A DNA stretch of 64,000 nt from NCBI GenBank assembly GCA_964550375.1, contig CAZJYX010000014.1, positions 35,085 through 99,084 of the forward strand, written 5' to 3'. Below are positions 35,811 through 45,036 of this stretch, piece after piece. The notes beneath the pieces are model-generated. The model saw nothing but the letters and a program-made list of their open reading frames with translations, searched no databases and had not been told where the DNA came from. This DNA comes from JAAYXS01 sp964550375. Its GTDB lineage: Bacteria; Planctomycetota; Phycisphaerae; UBA1845; Fen-1342. The position numbers were made by a program, and so were the translations under genes. Positions within the stretch are counted from its first letter, which is position 1; the number at the start of each line of letters is the position of its first letter.

Positions 35811-36457
35811 GCGTCGGTCTCCGCGCGGGGGAAGTTCCGCAGCGCCGCCAGTGAGAATCCGGCAATGTGAGCGGCGATAAGTTCAATGCCCGCCGGCGTA
35901 TACTCCAACCCAGGAATCAATTGCGACACCACGGCTCGCCGATGCGCAATGTGTGCACACTGTCCGAGGATGCTCTCGGCACACAGCCGCACCGCCAAGT
36001 CTGACGTCTCCGGCGGCATGAGCTCACCCACGATCGCAGTAAGCTCCTCGAACCGTGGTCGGATGAAGCGCTCGACTATGATGTTCATGACGCCGGTGGG
36101 CTCCGCCAATTCGCGCAGCAGCAAGCGCATCCGCCAGGGCGCCTGCTCCTTCAACACGAAGCCACGCAGAAGATATGCGATCATAGTGCGCAGTCGCTGC
36201 TGAGGTGGGCAGTCCCGCTGGGCCTCGAGAATCTCCTGGTCACTGTCGGCAAGCTGCTGGTGCGCTTCTTCGAACAGGGCCACATACAGGCCGTGCTTAT
36301 CGCGGAAGTAGTAGTTCACCGCGTTGAGATTGGCCCCCGCCCGTTCGACAATCTCGCGGATTGTGGCCCGCTCGAAGCCCTTCTCGGCGAATACCTCGCC
36401 GGCGGCTTCAAGCACGCGCTGGCGCGTATCCATCGAGTTACCGGTATTCACGGTCAC
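35807..36457 (-). CDS. TetR/AcrR-family regulator, CecR-like
   Basis: 216 residues from a GTG at 36457 with AGGAG six to seven bases upstream (an ATG at 36433 is an alternative). The N-terminal HTH is clear: RQRVLEAAGEVFAEKGFERATIREIVERAGANLNAVNYYF. The C-terminal ligand domain (LFEEAHQQLADSDQE ... LLRGFVLKEQAPWRMRLLLRELAEPTG) resembles the CecR/YbiH (DUF1956) type, which typically represses adjacent efflux genes until a drug binds. It is the first gene of the regulator-adaptor-pump operon, so autoregulation is expected, probably through the palindrome at 36494-36505. Confidence 0.92.
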   Translation of the reverse strand: MTVNTGNSMDTRQRVLEAAGEVFAEKGFERATIREIVERAGANLNAVNYYFRDKHGLYVALFEEAHQQLADSDQEILEAQRDCPPQQRLRTMIAYLLRGFVLKEQAPWRMRLLLRELAEPTGVMNIIVERFIRPRFEELTAIVGELMPPETSDLAVRLCAESILGQCAHIAHRRAVVSQLIPGLEYTPAGIELIAAHIAGFSLAALRNFPRAETDA

Positions 36458-36493
36458 GCGCTGCTCCTTCCATACGTATTAAACGCATAGAAT

Positions 36494-36505
36494 AAACAAT
36501 TGTTT
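36494..36505. promoter_or_regulatory. Palindrome AAACAATTGTTT, candidate CecR-type operator
   Basis: A perfect 12-bp palindrome 37 bp before the regulator GTG, inside an AT-rich patch (36460-36510) that is unusual in this GC-rich sequence and should hold the operon promoter. TetR-family repressors bind such inverted repeats. I see no second copy elsewhere. Confidence 0.55.
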
Positions 36506-36611
36506 CACTGCCGGCGGGACGGAAATGTAGAAAGCTGTAAACCCTTATATGGAGATATTTTGCGGCAACACCAAATCTTCACTCGCCCGCTATGGCGGGT
36601 GTGCGGCGGGC

Positions 36612-39600
36612 CTATCCCCGGGCTTCGTCCGCCACGCCCAGGCGCAGCTCCCGGGCGGCGTCCGTTGCCGCGCCGATCTTGACGGCGTAGCTGGTCTGCC
36701 GGGCGATGTCGTCGTCCGTGATGATGTGCGCGTCCAGCAGGCCGGTCGTGCGGTAGCCCGTCCGGAAGTAGTTGATCTCGGCCAGCGCGCGGCTCCAGCC
36801 GTCGAACCACTGCTCGAGATCGCGGCGTTGCTCGTCGGTGCCGGCGAAGTGAACCAGCAGATCAATGTCGCTGGCCGGTCCGGCGGTGGCGTTCTTGGTG
36901 CTGCCGATCAGGTAGACGGCCTTCACGCCGAAACGCTCGGGCTCAAGATGCGCGGCGATGCTCTCGGCCATGCGGGCGCGCCAACGCCAGTCCGGGCCGT
37001 CGCCGACCGCCGCCGCCCCGCACTCATCGACCGTCTGATGCAGTTGCGCGGACTGATCGACGAGCACCGCCACGGCCTCCTCGAGATCGGCGTTCATCAA
37101 TACGGACAGAGTCTTGCCGTCTGTTGCCTGCGGGACATCGATGACGCGGACGGTTTCGTCCAGGTGGGCGAACTCCGGTGCGAGCCTGGTCAGGAGGTTA
37201 GGTGATCTGGTCAGGAACACCGTGTCGAAAGCGACGCCGTCCTCGTCGGGATAGAGCGGCACGTAGCGAATCCCCGCCTCGACCAGGTCCTGGAAGAAGT
37301 GGGTCCCGAAGGACACGTCGGGCGTGTAATCCCCGGTCTTACGGGCGATCTCTATCAGTATGGCCGTGTTGCTGATATCCGAGTAGGTCACGGGCACGCC
37401 CAGCTTGATGTCGCCGCGACTGCCCCAGCGGCCCGGCCCCATCAGGATGAACTGGCGCTTGGGCAGCAGCTTGTTGAGCCGCCCGACAGCCCGACCGACG
37501 GCGATGAGCTCCTCGCGCGTGCTTAGGCGGCCGTACTGCTCCGGATCGACGTACACGATGTGGGTGATGTTCGGCACCGTTCCGTTGGAGATGTGCCGGC
37601 GGGCCGAGAAGATCAGCCGGTCGCGCGGGATGTCCCGCGGGATGGATGCCGGCCGGGCATGCCGGGCGGGGGCCTGGGCCCGGCATTGCAGCAGATAGAG
37701 GTCCTGCCCGTCGAAGGCGAATTCGATATCCGCCGGGTAGCCCAGCTCACGCTCCAGAAGCGTCAGCAGGGCGTGAATCTGCTTGATGAAGGGCGTCCTG
37801 CTCAACAGGCCTTCGAACGTAACGACCAGATCGTCCTTGGCGAGGTTGATGTTGCCGGGCAGCGCCGGCCGCAACTGGCCGTCGCTGTAGACCGAAACCA
37901 ACTGCGCGACGCCGGGGACGGCGTCCCCCACTCTGCGCAGAAACTCGGCCACCTCCACGGTCTCAAACTTGTTCGTGGCCAGGTCGATCACGTCCATGTA
38001 GCGCGGCGCGTAGCGCACGACCTCCTCCGGCGTGGCGTTGGCCCGCAACCCCGGCTGCCCCGGGGAGACCAGCACCGGGAAGTCGTCGCCCAGGCGGTCC
38101 ACGGCGCGCGTGCCCAGGCCGGGCACTAGGCGCACCAGCCCATCCTTCTGCTTGATCCGGGGTGACCAGCGAAACTCGTTGTTGCTGAAGGCGACGCCGG
38201 CGAACGTGGGGAGGAAGTAGTCGCCGATCTGCGTGCCGACCACTTCCTGGATCAGGATGCCCATGCCCTCCTGGAAGTCCAGCAGGTTGCGCTCGGCCCG
38301 GTACTGGATCGGGTCGGGCCCGAAGGTCGAGGCGTACACTTCAGCGATCGCGTCCATCAGCGCGTCGAGACGCTCCTGCTTGCCGCCGCGGTTGGCCAGG
38401 AACAGGCTCTTGTACTTGCCGGAGAAGACCGCCCCGAAGCGGTCCTCCAGCAGGCTGGAACTGCGGACAATCAGCGGCCGCTCACCGAGATCGTCCAGGG
38501 CCAGCGACAGACCCTTGACGATCGAGGCCGAGAACTGGGAGTTCTTGAAGACCTGCACGATGTCCGGGTATTCCTGGCGAACCACCTCGATTTCCTTGTA
38601 CTTCTGCGAGAAGACGTCCTCGAGGTGGTTGCAGTACACGAAGTCGTGCATGCCGTCCGAGGTGAGGTACCAGGTCTTGGGCGTCTTGATCTGCGCCAGC
38701 AGTTCGTTTTCAGCCTGGTGCCGCCGCACGATCTGGTGCGCCAGGAACAGTCCGGCCCCCTTACCGCCGGTCTTGCCGTGACCGCGCGCGGGGTAGATCA
38801 GGCGTTGAATCAACAGGTGGAAATCGCGGATCTCGACATAGTTCTTGGCGATGTTGACGTACTCGAGCTGGTCGGAGAGGAACCGCCGCACCAGCGACAC
38901 CAGCAGACCCTTGCGGGTCGAGGTCGCCAACTCGACCTCGCCGTGGCCGGAATGCTGGTAGCGCTGGATGGCGTCGCTGACCTCCGATATCGAGGTGTGG
39001 TAGTTCTCCAGCGTGTTTACCAGGAAGCTGGCGCGGTCCTGCTTGATCCAGTTATGCACGCAGGCGACGATCTCCTCGTCGCTCAGATGCTTCGCCGCCA
39101 GCTCGAAAACCTGGTCGGCCAGCGCTATGGCCGACGGCGCCGCGTCGCGCCCGCGCGGCTGGTTGGATTCGAAGAACACCTCCGGCTCATCGCCGCCGCG
39201 TGGCGGATGGAAGCTCCGCAGCAGGCCCCCGGCCTCCTTGACGCCGCTCCAGCAGAGGTGATTGATCATCTTGCGAGCCACGCGCATCAGCAGGCTCTGA
39301 TCGGTACGCCGCAGCAGACCGAGGATTGCGGACCACTCGCGGCCGCGGCCCGACGTCGGCACGCCCATGTCGCGCATGGCCTTCAGCAGCCGGCGCTGCG
39401 TGATGCAACTGCCGATGCGCTCCGCGACCGTTTCCAGGAGCTTGCGTTCTTCCCGCAGAAAAGGACCTTCGGCGGCCGACGGCATCCACCCGAGATACGC
39501 GACCTCGAGCGTGCCGACCGGCTCGCCGTACACGCGAATCGTGGCGCGCTGCGTCCAGGGCGTCTCGCGGAAATCCCCGGACGTGTAGATCCCCTCCTCG

Positions 39601-39797
39601 CACTGCAGGCGCGCCGCGCACACGTCCGGGAACTGCCACGCGGGCGGAACGGCGGCGATGACTTCCCGGAGAACCTCATCCAGCGTGAGGTCGTCCGCGC
39701 AGATGACCTCCTCGACACGATACAGGCAGTTGAGCTCCTTGGCCCGCTCCTGCAGCGATCGGAGGATATCGCTCACGCTTGTCTGCTGATCGGTCAT
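36612..39797 (-). CDS. PEP-synthase-like ATP-grasp protein fused to a nucleotidyltransferase domain
   Basis: 1061 residues from the ATG at 39797, which has GGAGG seven bases upstream. Residues ~1-140 look GAF-like (VLREVIAAVPPAWQFPDVCA, VYGEPVGTLEVAYLGW). Around 340-690 lies the PEP/pyruvate-dikinase ATP-binding domain (HGKTGGKGAGLFLAHQIV, PLIVRSSSLLEDRFGAVFSG, YPADIEFAFDGQDLYLLQCR). The phosphohistidine swivel (G-SHA-x-I-x-R) and PEP-binding barrel are missing, replaced by a basic region with QFILMGPGRWGSRGDIKLG. The last ~150 residues are a minimal nucleotidyltransferase: IGSTKNATAG-P-A-SDIDLL and a distal LLDAHIITD. The combination suggests an ATP-dependent modification or signalling enzyme rather than PEP synthase. 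Cytoplasmic; no operon partner. Confidence 0.82.
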   Translation of the reverse strand: MTDQQTSVSDILRSLQERAKELNCLYRVEEVICADDLTLDEVLREVIAAVPPAWQFPDVCAARLQCEEGIYTSGDFRETPWTQRATIRVYGEPVGTLEVAYLGWMPSAAEGPFLREERKLLETVAERIGSCITQRRLLKAMRDMGVPTSGRGREWSAILGLLRRTDQSLLMRVARKMINHLCWSGVKEAGGLLRSFHPPRGGDEPEVFFESNQPRGRDAAPSAIALADQVFELAAKHLSDEEIVACVHNWIKQDRASFLVNTLENYHTSISEVSDAIQRYQHSGHGEVELATSTRKGLLVSLVRRFLSDQLEYVNIAKNYVEIRDFHLLIQRLIYPARGHGKTGGKGAGLFLAHQIVRRHQAENELLAQIKTPKTWYLTSDGMHDFVYCNHLEDVFSQKYKEIEVVRQEYPDIVQVFKNSQFSASIVKGLSLALDDLGERPLIVRSSSLLEDRFGAVFSGKYKSLFLANRGGKQERLDALMDAIAEVYASTFGPDPIQYRAERNLLDFQEGMGILIQEVVGTQIGDYFLPTFAGVAFSNNEFRWSPRIKQKDGLVRLVPGLGTRAVDRLGDDFPVLVSPGQPGLRANATPEEVVRYAPRYMDVIDLATNKFETVEVAEFLRRVGDAVPGVAQLVSVYSDGQLRPALPGNINLAKDDLVVTFEGLLSRTPFIKQIHALLTLLERELGYPADIEFAFDGQDLYLLQCRAQAPARHARPASIPRDIPRDRLIFSARRHISNGTVPNITHIVYVDPEQYGRLSTREELIAVGRAVGRLNKLLPKRQFILMGPGRWGSRGDIKLGVPVTYSDISNTAILIEIARKTGDYTPDVSFGTHFFQDLVEAGIRYVPLYPDEDGVAFDTVFLTRSPNLLTRLAPEFAHLDETVRVIDVPQATDGKTLSVLMNADLEEAVAVLVDQSAQLHQTVDECGAAAVGDGPDWRWRARMAESIAAHLEPERFGVKAVYLIGSTKNATAGPASDIDLLVHFAGTDEQRRDLEQWFDGWSRALAEINYFRTGYRTTGLLDAHIITDDDIARQTSYAVKIGAATDAARELRLGVADEARG

Positions 39798-39992
39798 GCG
39801 GACACCTCCGCGGCCGGCCACATCCGGGCGCGCAGCATCACATCGCGGCCCGTCCACCCGGCTCGCCGCCGCCGCTGACCGTGAGATGCTCGTCCGACTC
39901 GCAGAATCGGCGGTCGTATACCGGATACAGGCCGGAAACCGGCGGTTGCGCTGGCGACCTGCACGCTCAACCGTACCGCCGGCATCAGCATG

Positions 39993-41279
39993 CTACACCC
40001 AACCGCGATCCCTGCAGGCCTGCGCCACACGCGCGATCGCAATCGTGTAGGCCGCGTCCCGCATGTAAAGCTTGCGCTGGCGAGCCGTGTCGCTTACGGC
40101 CCGAAACGCCGCCGTCATCATCGTATCGAGCTTATGCAGTACTTCGTCCTTCTCCCAAAAATAATTCATATTGCTCTGGACCTGCTCGAAGTAGCTGCAC
40201 GTCACGCCGCCCGCGTTCGCCAGAAAATCCGGAATCACATATGTGCCGCGCTCGTGCAGCACGTGGTCGGCGTCCGGCGTCGTCGGGCCGTTGGCCCCTT
40301 CCGCGATCAGCCTGACCCGCTTGGATATCTTCCCGACATTCTCGCCGGTGATCGAGTTTTCCAGCGCGCACGGGAACAGGATGTCCACGTCCTGTTCGAT
40401 CCAGGCTTCGCCGGGCAGTTGCTCGTAGCCGTGCTCGGCGGCCTTCTGCTTGTTGATCCCGCCGAAACGGTCGGTGAACGAGCGCAACTCGGCCAGGTCG
40501 ATGCCGTCCTGCTTGCGGAACGTGTACGGCCGCTGGTCGCCCTGGTCCCAACACGAAACCGCCACGACCTTGCCCCCAAGCTGCGTGTACAACTCAATCG
40601 CGTACTGCGACACGTTGCCAAAGCCCTGCACCGCCGCCACCGTGTCCTGCGGCTTGACGTCCAACTCCTTGAGCGCCTCTCGCACCGTGAAGACCACGCC
40701 GTAACCGGTGGCCTCCGTCCGCGCCAGCGACCCGCCCATGCCGACCGGCTTGCCGGTGATCACGCCCGGATAGTGCCCGCCGAGAATCTGCTCATACTCG
40801 TCCAGCATCCACAGCATATGCTGGCCGGAGGTCATTACGTCCGGGGCCGGAACGTCGCGCAGCGGGCCGATGTCGCGGGCGATCTGCCGCACGTACGCCC
40901 GACAGATGTTCTGCTGCTCGTTCATGCTCAGGTGGTGCGGCTCGCAGATCACGCCGCCCTTGCCGCCGCCCAACGGCAGGTTCGCCACGGCACACTTCCA
41001 CGTCATCCACATCGACAACGCCCGCACCGTATCAACCGTCTCCTGCGGGTGAAAGCGGATGCCGCCCTTGGCCGGGCCGCGCGCGTCGTTGTGCTGCACG
41101 CGGAAGCCGCGAAAGACCCGCACGGACCCGTCATCCATCCGCACCGGCAGGCTGAAGTGGTACTCCCGCATCGGATGTCGCAGCAGGTCTTTGGTCGGCT
41201 GATCCAGACCAAGGCTGTCGGCCACCTTGTCAAACTGGCTCTGCGCCATCGCAAACGCATTGAACGGCTTGTTACTCAT
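39993..41279 (-). CDS. gdhA: Glutamate dehydrogenase (Glu/Leu/Phe/Val family)
   Basis: 428 residues, matching hexameric GDH of the NAD(P)-dependent class II type. The substrate domain has GGIRFHPQETVDTVRALSMW, and the catalytic lysine motif PLGGGKGGV. The Rossmann domain has VQGFGNVSQYA; also conserved are EGANGPTTPDAD and PDFLANAGGVTCSYFEQVQ. It interconverts glutamate with 2-oxoglutarate and ammonia in the cytoplasm. The ATG at 41279 has AGGGA upstream. A ~230-nt leader with a strong hairpin and a good promoter lie before it, indicating control at the RNA level. Confidence 0.95.
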   Translation of the reverse strand: MSNKPFNAFAMAQSQFDKVADSLGLDQPTKDLLRHPMREYHFSLPVRMDDGSVRVFRGFRVQHNDARGPAKGGIRFHPQETVDTVRALSMWMTWKCAVANLPLGGGKGGVICEPHHLSMNEQQNICRAYVRQIARDIGPLRDVPAPDVMTSGQHMLWMLDEYEQILGGHYPGVITGKPVGMGGSLARTEATGYGVVFTVREALKELDVKPQDTVAAVQGFGNVSQYAIELYTQLGGKVVAVSCWDQGDQRPYTFRKQDGIDLAELRSFTDRFGGINKQKAAEHGYEQLPGEAWIEQDVDILFPCALENSITGENVGKISKRVRLIAEGANGPTTPDADHVLHERGTYVIPDFLANAGGVTCSYFEQVQSNMNYFWEKDEVLHKLDTMMTAAFRAVSDTARQRKLYMRDAAYTIAIARVAQACRDRGWV

Positions 41280-41340
41280 GAACCTGGTCCCTCATAATCG
41301 CGGCGCCGCCGGCCGCACTCGCCACACGGGAAGTCGCGAC

Positions 41341-41380
41341 GACGAGTACCCCTGCTCCTTCGCAGGTGGGACTCCTCGTC
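41341..41380 (-). promoter_or_regulatory. Structured hairpin in the gdhA leader
   Basis: On the minus strand GACGAG (41380-41375) pairs with CTCGTC (41346-41341) and, inside an internal loop, CCTGC pairs with GCAGG (41366-41362 with 41355-41351), giving a two-tier hairpin ~60 nt before the gdhA start and well inside the predicted transcript. It matches no riboswitch class I can name. It may be a regulatory leader or a simple transcript-stabilising fold. Confidence 0.45.
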
Positions 41381-41513
41381 CGCGCAACCCACCATGCACG
41401 ATACGTGCCACAGCCCCAAACCGGCGGCGCGGCACCGGTCAGGCACGCGGGCGAAAGCGAGCAACCAGTCCATAGGAACCCTGTGCAAGCACGGCCCTCC
41501 TGAACCATAAATG

Positions 41514-41541
41514 ATTATACACCAATTCGTTACCGTGACAG
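41514..41541 (-). promoter_or_regulatory. Sigma70-type promoter of gdhA
   Basis: Read on the minus strand: CTGTCA (41541-41536), 16-bp spacer, perfect TATAAT (41519-41514). A start near 41507 gives a leader of about 228 nt. The remainder of 41280-41760 shows no gene. Confidence 0.6.
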
Positions 41542-41760
41542 GACCGGTGCAGTCCGGCTCGCCCCCGGCCCGGCGCTTCATTGCCAGCCGCAATGCCTAA
41601 GACCGGGACGCCCGGACATGCGATGAAATGGAGACAGCGAGCCTGCGTGGTTATCCGCTGCGCAGCACCAGTTGCCTGATGAATTGCCGGCGTCGTCGTT
41701 CCGCGACGCGGGTGCCACCACGCGCCACTCCGGTCCCCGCCGTTCGCCGCCGATCACGCG

Positions 41761-44700
41761 ATGGACTGGCACCGCCCCCGCCAGCATAATGCCGCCGGGC
41801 GTCGGTACACCCGGCGGCAAGCCAACCATAACAGCGAGCACGCGTTGAAGCAGTCCAGCAAGCCACGGACAGACCGCCGCCAACTGCCCGCATTCCCGCG
41901 CGGCGACGCCCTGTTCGTGGCTGCGATCACGCTGCTTCTGCTGGCGGGAGCCATCGTTACGAATTTGCCGGCCCTCGCCGACCTCTCCTGGCCAGGCAAC
42001 CTCTTCAAAGGGCTGATCTGGCTTATTACTGTCTATATTGTCCTCACTGCGACCCCCGGGCGCCAGGATGATCATGCCGACCGTGCCAGGCCGGCGCGCG
42101 ACCGGGGCCGACGGATCGCGCCGTTCCTGTGGCGTCCGGCCCGCACCGGCACGCCCACCGTGGCGCTCGCGGTCGTGCTCCTGTTCGCGGTGACCGCCCA
42201 TTACAACTTCGGTCGCTTCCACCAGAACGGCCGCTTTCTGCACCACCACGAGCTGTACCACTACTACATGGGCAGCAAGTACTTCCCGGAACTCGGCTAC
42301 GACGGGCTCTACGTCGCCACGTACCGCGCACTCCACGAGAACGACAGTTCCGCGGCTGCCGAATTCACCGTCGTCAAGAACCTGCGCACCTATCGGCTCG
42401 AATCCACGGCCATCGCCCTGCAGCGGTCAACCGACCTCCAACTGCACTTCTCGGAACAACGGTGGCGCGAGTTCGTCCGCGACGTGCGCTTCCTCCAATC
42501 CCGCATACCGCTGAGCGAATGGCGCGTCCTGTTGGTGGACCACGGCTATAACGGCACGCCTTTCTGGACCATGCTCGGCTCGTGGTTCGCCGCGGGCCTG
42601 ACTCTGAGCGACGGGGCGCTGTACGCGCTCACCGCGCTCGACCCCCTGCTGACGCTCGCCATGCTGATACTGGTCTGGCGGGCCTTTGGCCTGCAGACGG
42701 CGCTGCTCTTCGCGATCTTCTTCTACGCCAATTTCTTTGCGCCGTTTGGCATTGTTGGCGGCGCGTTTCTGCGGCAATTGTGGCTCGCGGCCCTAGTCGC
42801 ATTCATCTGCCTACTCCGCATCGAACGTCGGGCCACGGCGGGCGCCAGCCTGGCGTTGGCCGTGCTGGACCGGGCCTTCCCACTGGTGTTCCTGCTCCCG
42901 TCGGCCGTGTTGTTCGTGCGGGACGCCTGGCGACAGCGCACGCTGCGCACCGAACACAACCGCGTCTTGATCGGCTGCGCCCTCACGCTGCTTGTGCTGG
43001 GCGCGGCGAGCGCTGCCGGCCCGCGCGGACCCGCGAGTTGGCGCTCCTGGTACGAGAACGTCAGCGCCCACAACCAGTGGTTCTACTTCAACCAGATCTC
43101 GCTGCGCAACTTGTTCGTGGCGACACCGGCCAGCGCGCTCCGCGTCACCGCCGACGGCTGGGACGAAGCGCTCTGGCAGCGCGAGCGCGAGACGCTGGCG
43201 GCAAGCACGACGAACACGCTGGCGGCCGTGCGCGTGCTCATGGTCCTGCTACTGATCGCACTGATTCTGAAGGAGCCGGACCCGAGGGTGCCGCTGGCGC
43301 TGCTCGCCTTTGCGCCCTTCCTCTTGTTCTATCCGGCTAACTACTACATCAGCATCCTGGGAATCGCCGTCATCTGCTGGCGCAGCGCGCCCGGCTTGGC
43401 ACTGACGGTGCAGGCGCTGCAAGGCCTGTTCTGGCTGCTGGCGATTCGCTTCCCCCGCGCGACAGACCTGGAACTGCTGCACTGGATGATCTCGCTGGGC
43501 CTCATGGCCGCCTGCACGGGGTTCCTGCTGCGGGCCCTCTGGCGCGCGGCGCTGCCGCGCCGCACCGCGGCCATTGGGCTGGCCGGCGCAGCCCTCCTGC
43601 TAGCCGGCGCCGTCATCGCGGATGCTGCCGCCGCCCGCGCGCGACCCGACCGGCTGGTTCTGGACCTGACCACACGAGACATTAGCGCGCTGAGCGCTGT
43701 CACGGCCCGCTCGGAACTCATGGCCGAGTGGGGCAGCGCGTGGTCACGCAACGATCACCTGCTGTTTATCGCCGACGGCCCCGGCGCGCACGCCAGCGTC
43801 ACCGTGCCCGCCGACGCCGCGGGCCGCTACCGCGTGACCATCGACTACTCGACCGCGCCGCCATTCGGCCTGGTTGCCCTGTCGGTAAACGAGCAGGACC
43901 GCTTCGAACCGGTCAACCTCTTCTCATCGGGGGTCGGGCTGCGCACCGTGGTCCACCGCCACGTCCCATTGCAGGAAGGCCCGAACGCCTTCACCTTCAC
44001 TGTTCGGGGTAAGGACCCGGCCGCCGCGCACTACTACTTCGCCATCGACCGCATCGTCATCGAGCCCGAGCCCGACGCCGGCGACTCACCGCCGCCCGCC
44101 GCCAACGCCCTGGCCCGCCGGACCGCGCTGGACCAGGCCCTCGCCTGGGTTCGCGCGAACCCCGCCGACAGCTTCGACGGCGGGCGCGACGCCATCTGCG
44201 CCGAAATCGCGACGTTCTACTACCTTTCGCGGCACCCGGACCTGGCGCAGATTCGCCCGGCCTGCGTGGCGGAAATTCGCACACGCATCAGCCGGCTCGA
44301 TGGCACACCCCTGGCCCTAACCCAGCCGGAGAAGTACGACAGCCTCGTGCTGGTCGCGCACATCGCCCGGCAACTAGGCCTCGACTTCCAGGGCCTAGAG
44401 GCCGCGGCCGCCGACGTGGCACGCCAGGCTCAGGCCGTGTACGCCGATCGCGCCGGGCTCCACTCCCTGCACCTCTGCACGTACCTGAACCGCACCGGCG
44501 CAGTTAACCCGGTGCCGTGTCCGCTGGAGCAGAGCATCCTCCATCACGAGTACCGGACACGCTCGTTGTTCAACTTGCTGCGGGGTGAAGTGGACCGCGC
44601 TCAGGCTGACGCGGTGCTCCTAACGCTCTTGTATATCGCCGCCGACATCAGCGTGCTGACGGATTTCGGCACCGAGCCACCGCCGCCGTCCGGCATTCTG

Positions 44701-44967
44701 GCCAATCGGGAATACTGGGCCGATCTGTGCGAGCATGGGTTGCGCTGGGCCCGGGAGACCGGCAACATCCTCGTGGCGGCCAGGCTCATACACGCCTCCC
44801 AAAGCCTCGGCCTGGAGCCGCAGGTGCCCTCGTTCGATGCCGGCATCGAGTTCCTGATGGAGCGCCAGCGGGCGGACGGCTCCTTCGGCGTCAGCAATGC
44901 GCAAGCCCCCAACGCATACCGTGACGGCGTGCTGGCCGGACTCATGGCCCTCGCCGCCGGCCTGTAG
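41761..44967 (+). CDS. Large membrane protein: glycosyltransferase-like TM domain, jelly-roll domain and helical C-terminus
   Basis: Up to 1068 residues. The first ~45 are basic and may not be translated; the first TM helix is LFVAAITLLLLAGAIVTNLP (~51-70). About 12 TM helices follow to ~625, interrupted by a His/Tyr-rich loop (FLHHHELYHYYMGSKYFPE) that resembles the exposed catalytic loop of integral-membrane glycosyltransferases of the GT-C kind, although no canonical acidic motif is certain. Residues ~640-765 look like a CBM-type jelly roll (HASVTVPADAAGRYRVTIDY, HYYFAIDRIVIEPEPDAG). The final ~300 residues are helical, possibly an alpha/alpha barrel (LMERQRADGSFGVSNAQ). Likely it is involved in envelope glycan synthesis. 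No neighbours help. Confidence 0.6.
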   Translation: MDWHRPRQHNAAGRRYTRRQANHNSEHALKQSSKPRTDRRQLPAFPRGDALFVAAITLLLLAGAIVTNLPALADLSWPGNLFKGLIWLITVYIVLTATPGRQDDHADRARPARDRGRRIAPFLWRPARTGTPTVALAVVLLFAVTAHYNFGRFHQNGRFLHHHELYHYYMGSKYFPELGYDGLYVATYRALHENDSSAAAEFTVVKNLRTYRLESTAIALQRSTDLQLHFSEQRWREFVRDVRFLQSRIPLSEWRVLLVDHGYNGTPFWTMLGSWFAAGLTLSDGALYALTALDPLLTLAMLILVWRAFGLQTALLFAIFFYANFFAPFGIVGGAFLRQLWLAALVAFICLLRIERRATAGASLALAVLDRAFPLVFLLPSAVLFVRDAWRQRTLRTEHNRVLIGCALTLLVLGAASAAGPRGPASWRSWYENVSAHNQWFYFNQISLRNLFVATPASALRVTADGWDEALWQRERETLAASTTNTLAAVRVLMVLLLIALILKEPDPRVPLALLAFAPFLLFYPANYYISILGIAVICWRSAPGLALTVQALQGLFWLLAIRFPRATDLELLHWMISLGLMAACTGFLLRALWRAALPRRTAAIGLAGAALLLAGAVIADAAAARARPDRLVLDLTTRDISALSAVTARSELMAEWGSAWSRNDHLLFIADGPGAHASVTVPADAAGRYRVTIDYSTAPPFGLVALSVNEQDRFEPVNLFSSGVGLRTVVHRHVPLQEGPNAFTFTVRGKDPAAAHYYFAIDRIVIEPEPDAGDSPPPAANALARRTALDQALAWVRANPADSFDGGRDAICAEIATFYYLSRHPDLAQIRPACVAEIRTRISRLDGTPLALTQPEKYDSLVLVAHIARQLGLDFQGLEAAAADVARQAQAVYADRAGLHSLHLCTYLNRTGAVNPVPCPLEQSILHHEYRTRSLFNLLRGEVDRAQADAVLLTLLYIAADISVLTDFGTEPPPPSGILANREYWADLCEHGLRWARETGNILVAARLIHASQSLGLEPQVPSFDAGIEFLMERQRADGSFGVSNAQAPNAYRDGVLAGLMALAAGL

Positions 44968-45036
44968 GCGGCCCCGGCGAGCGCGCCGCAGCGCGCTCGC
45001 CGGCTCTGCCGCCAGATCATCGTCTTCTGTCACGCG

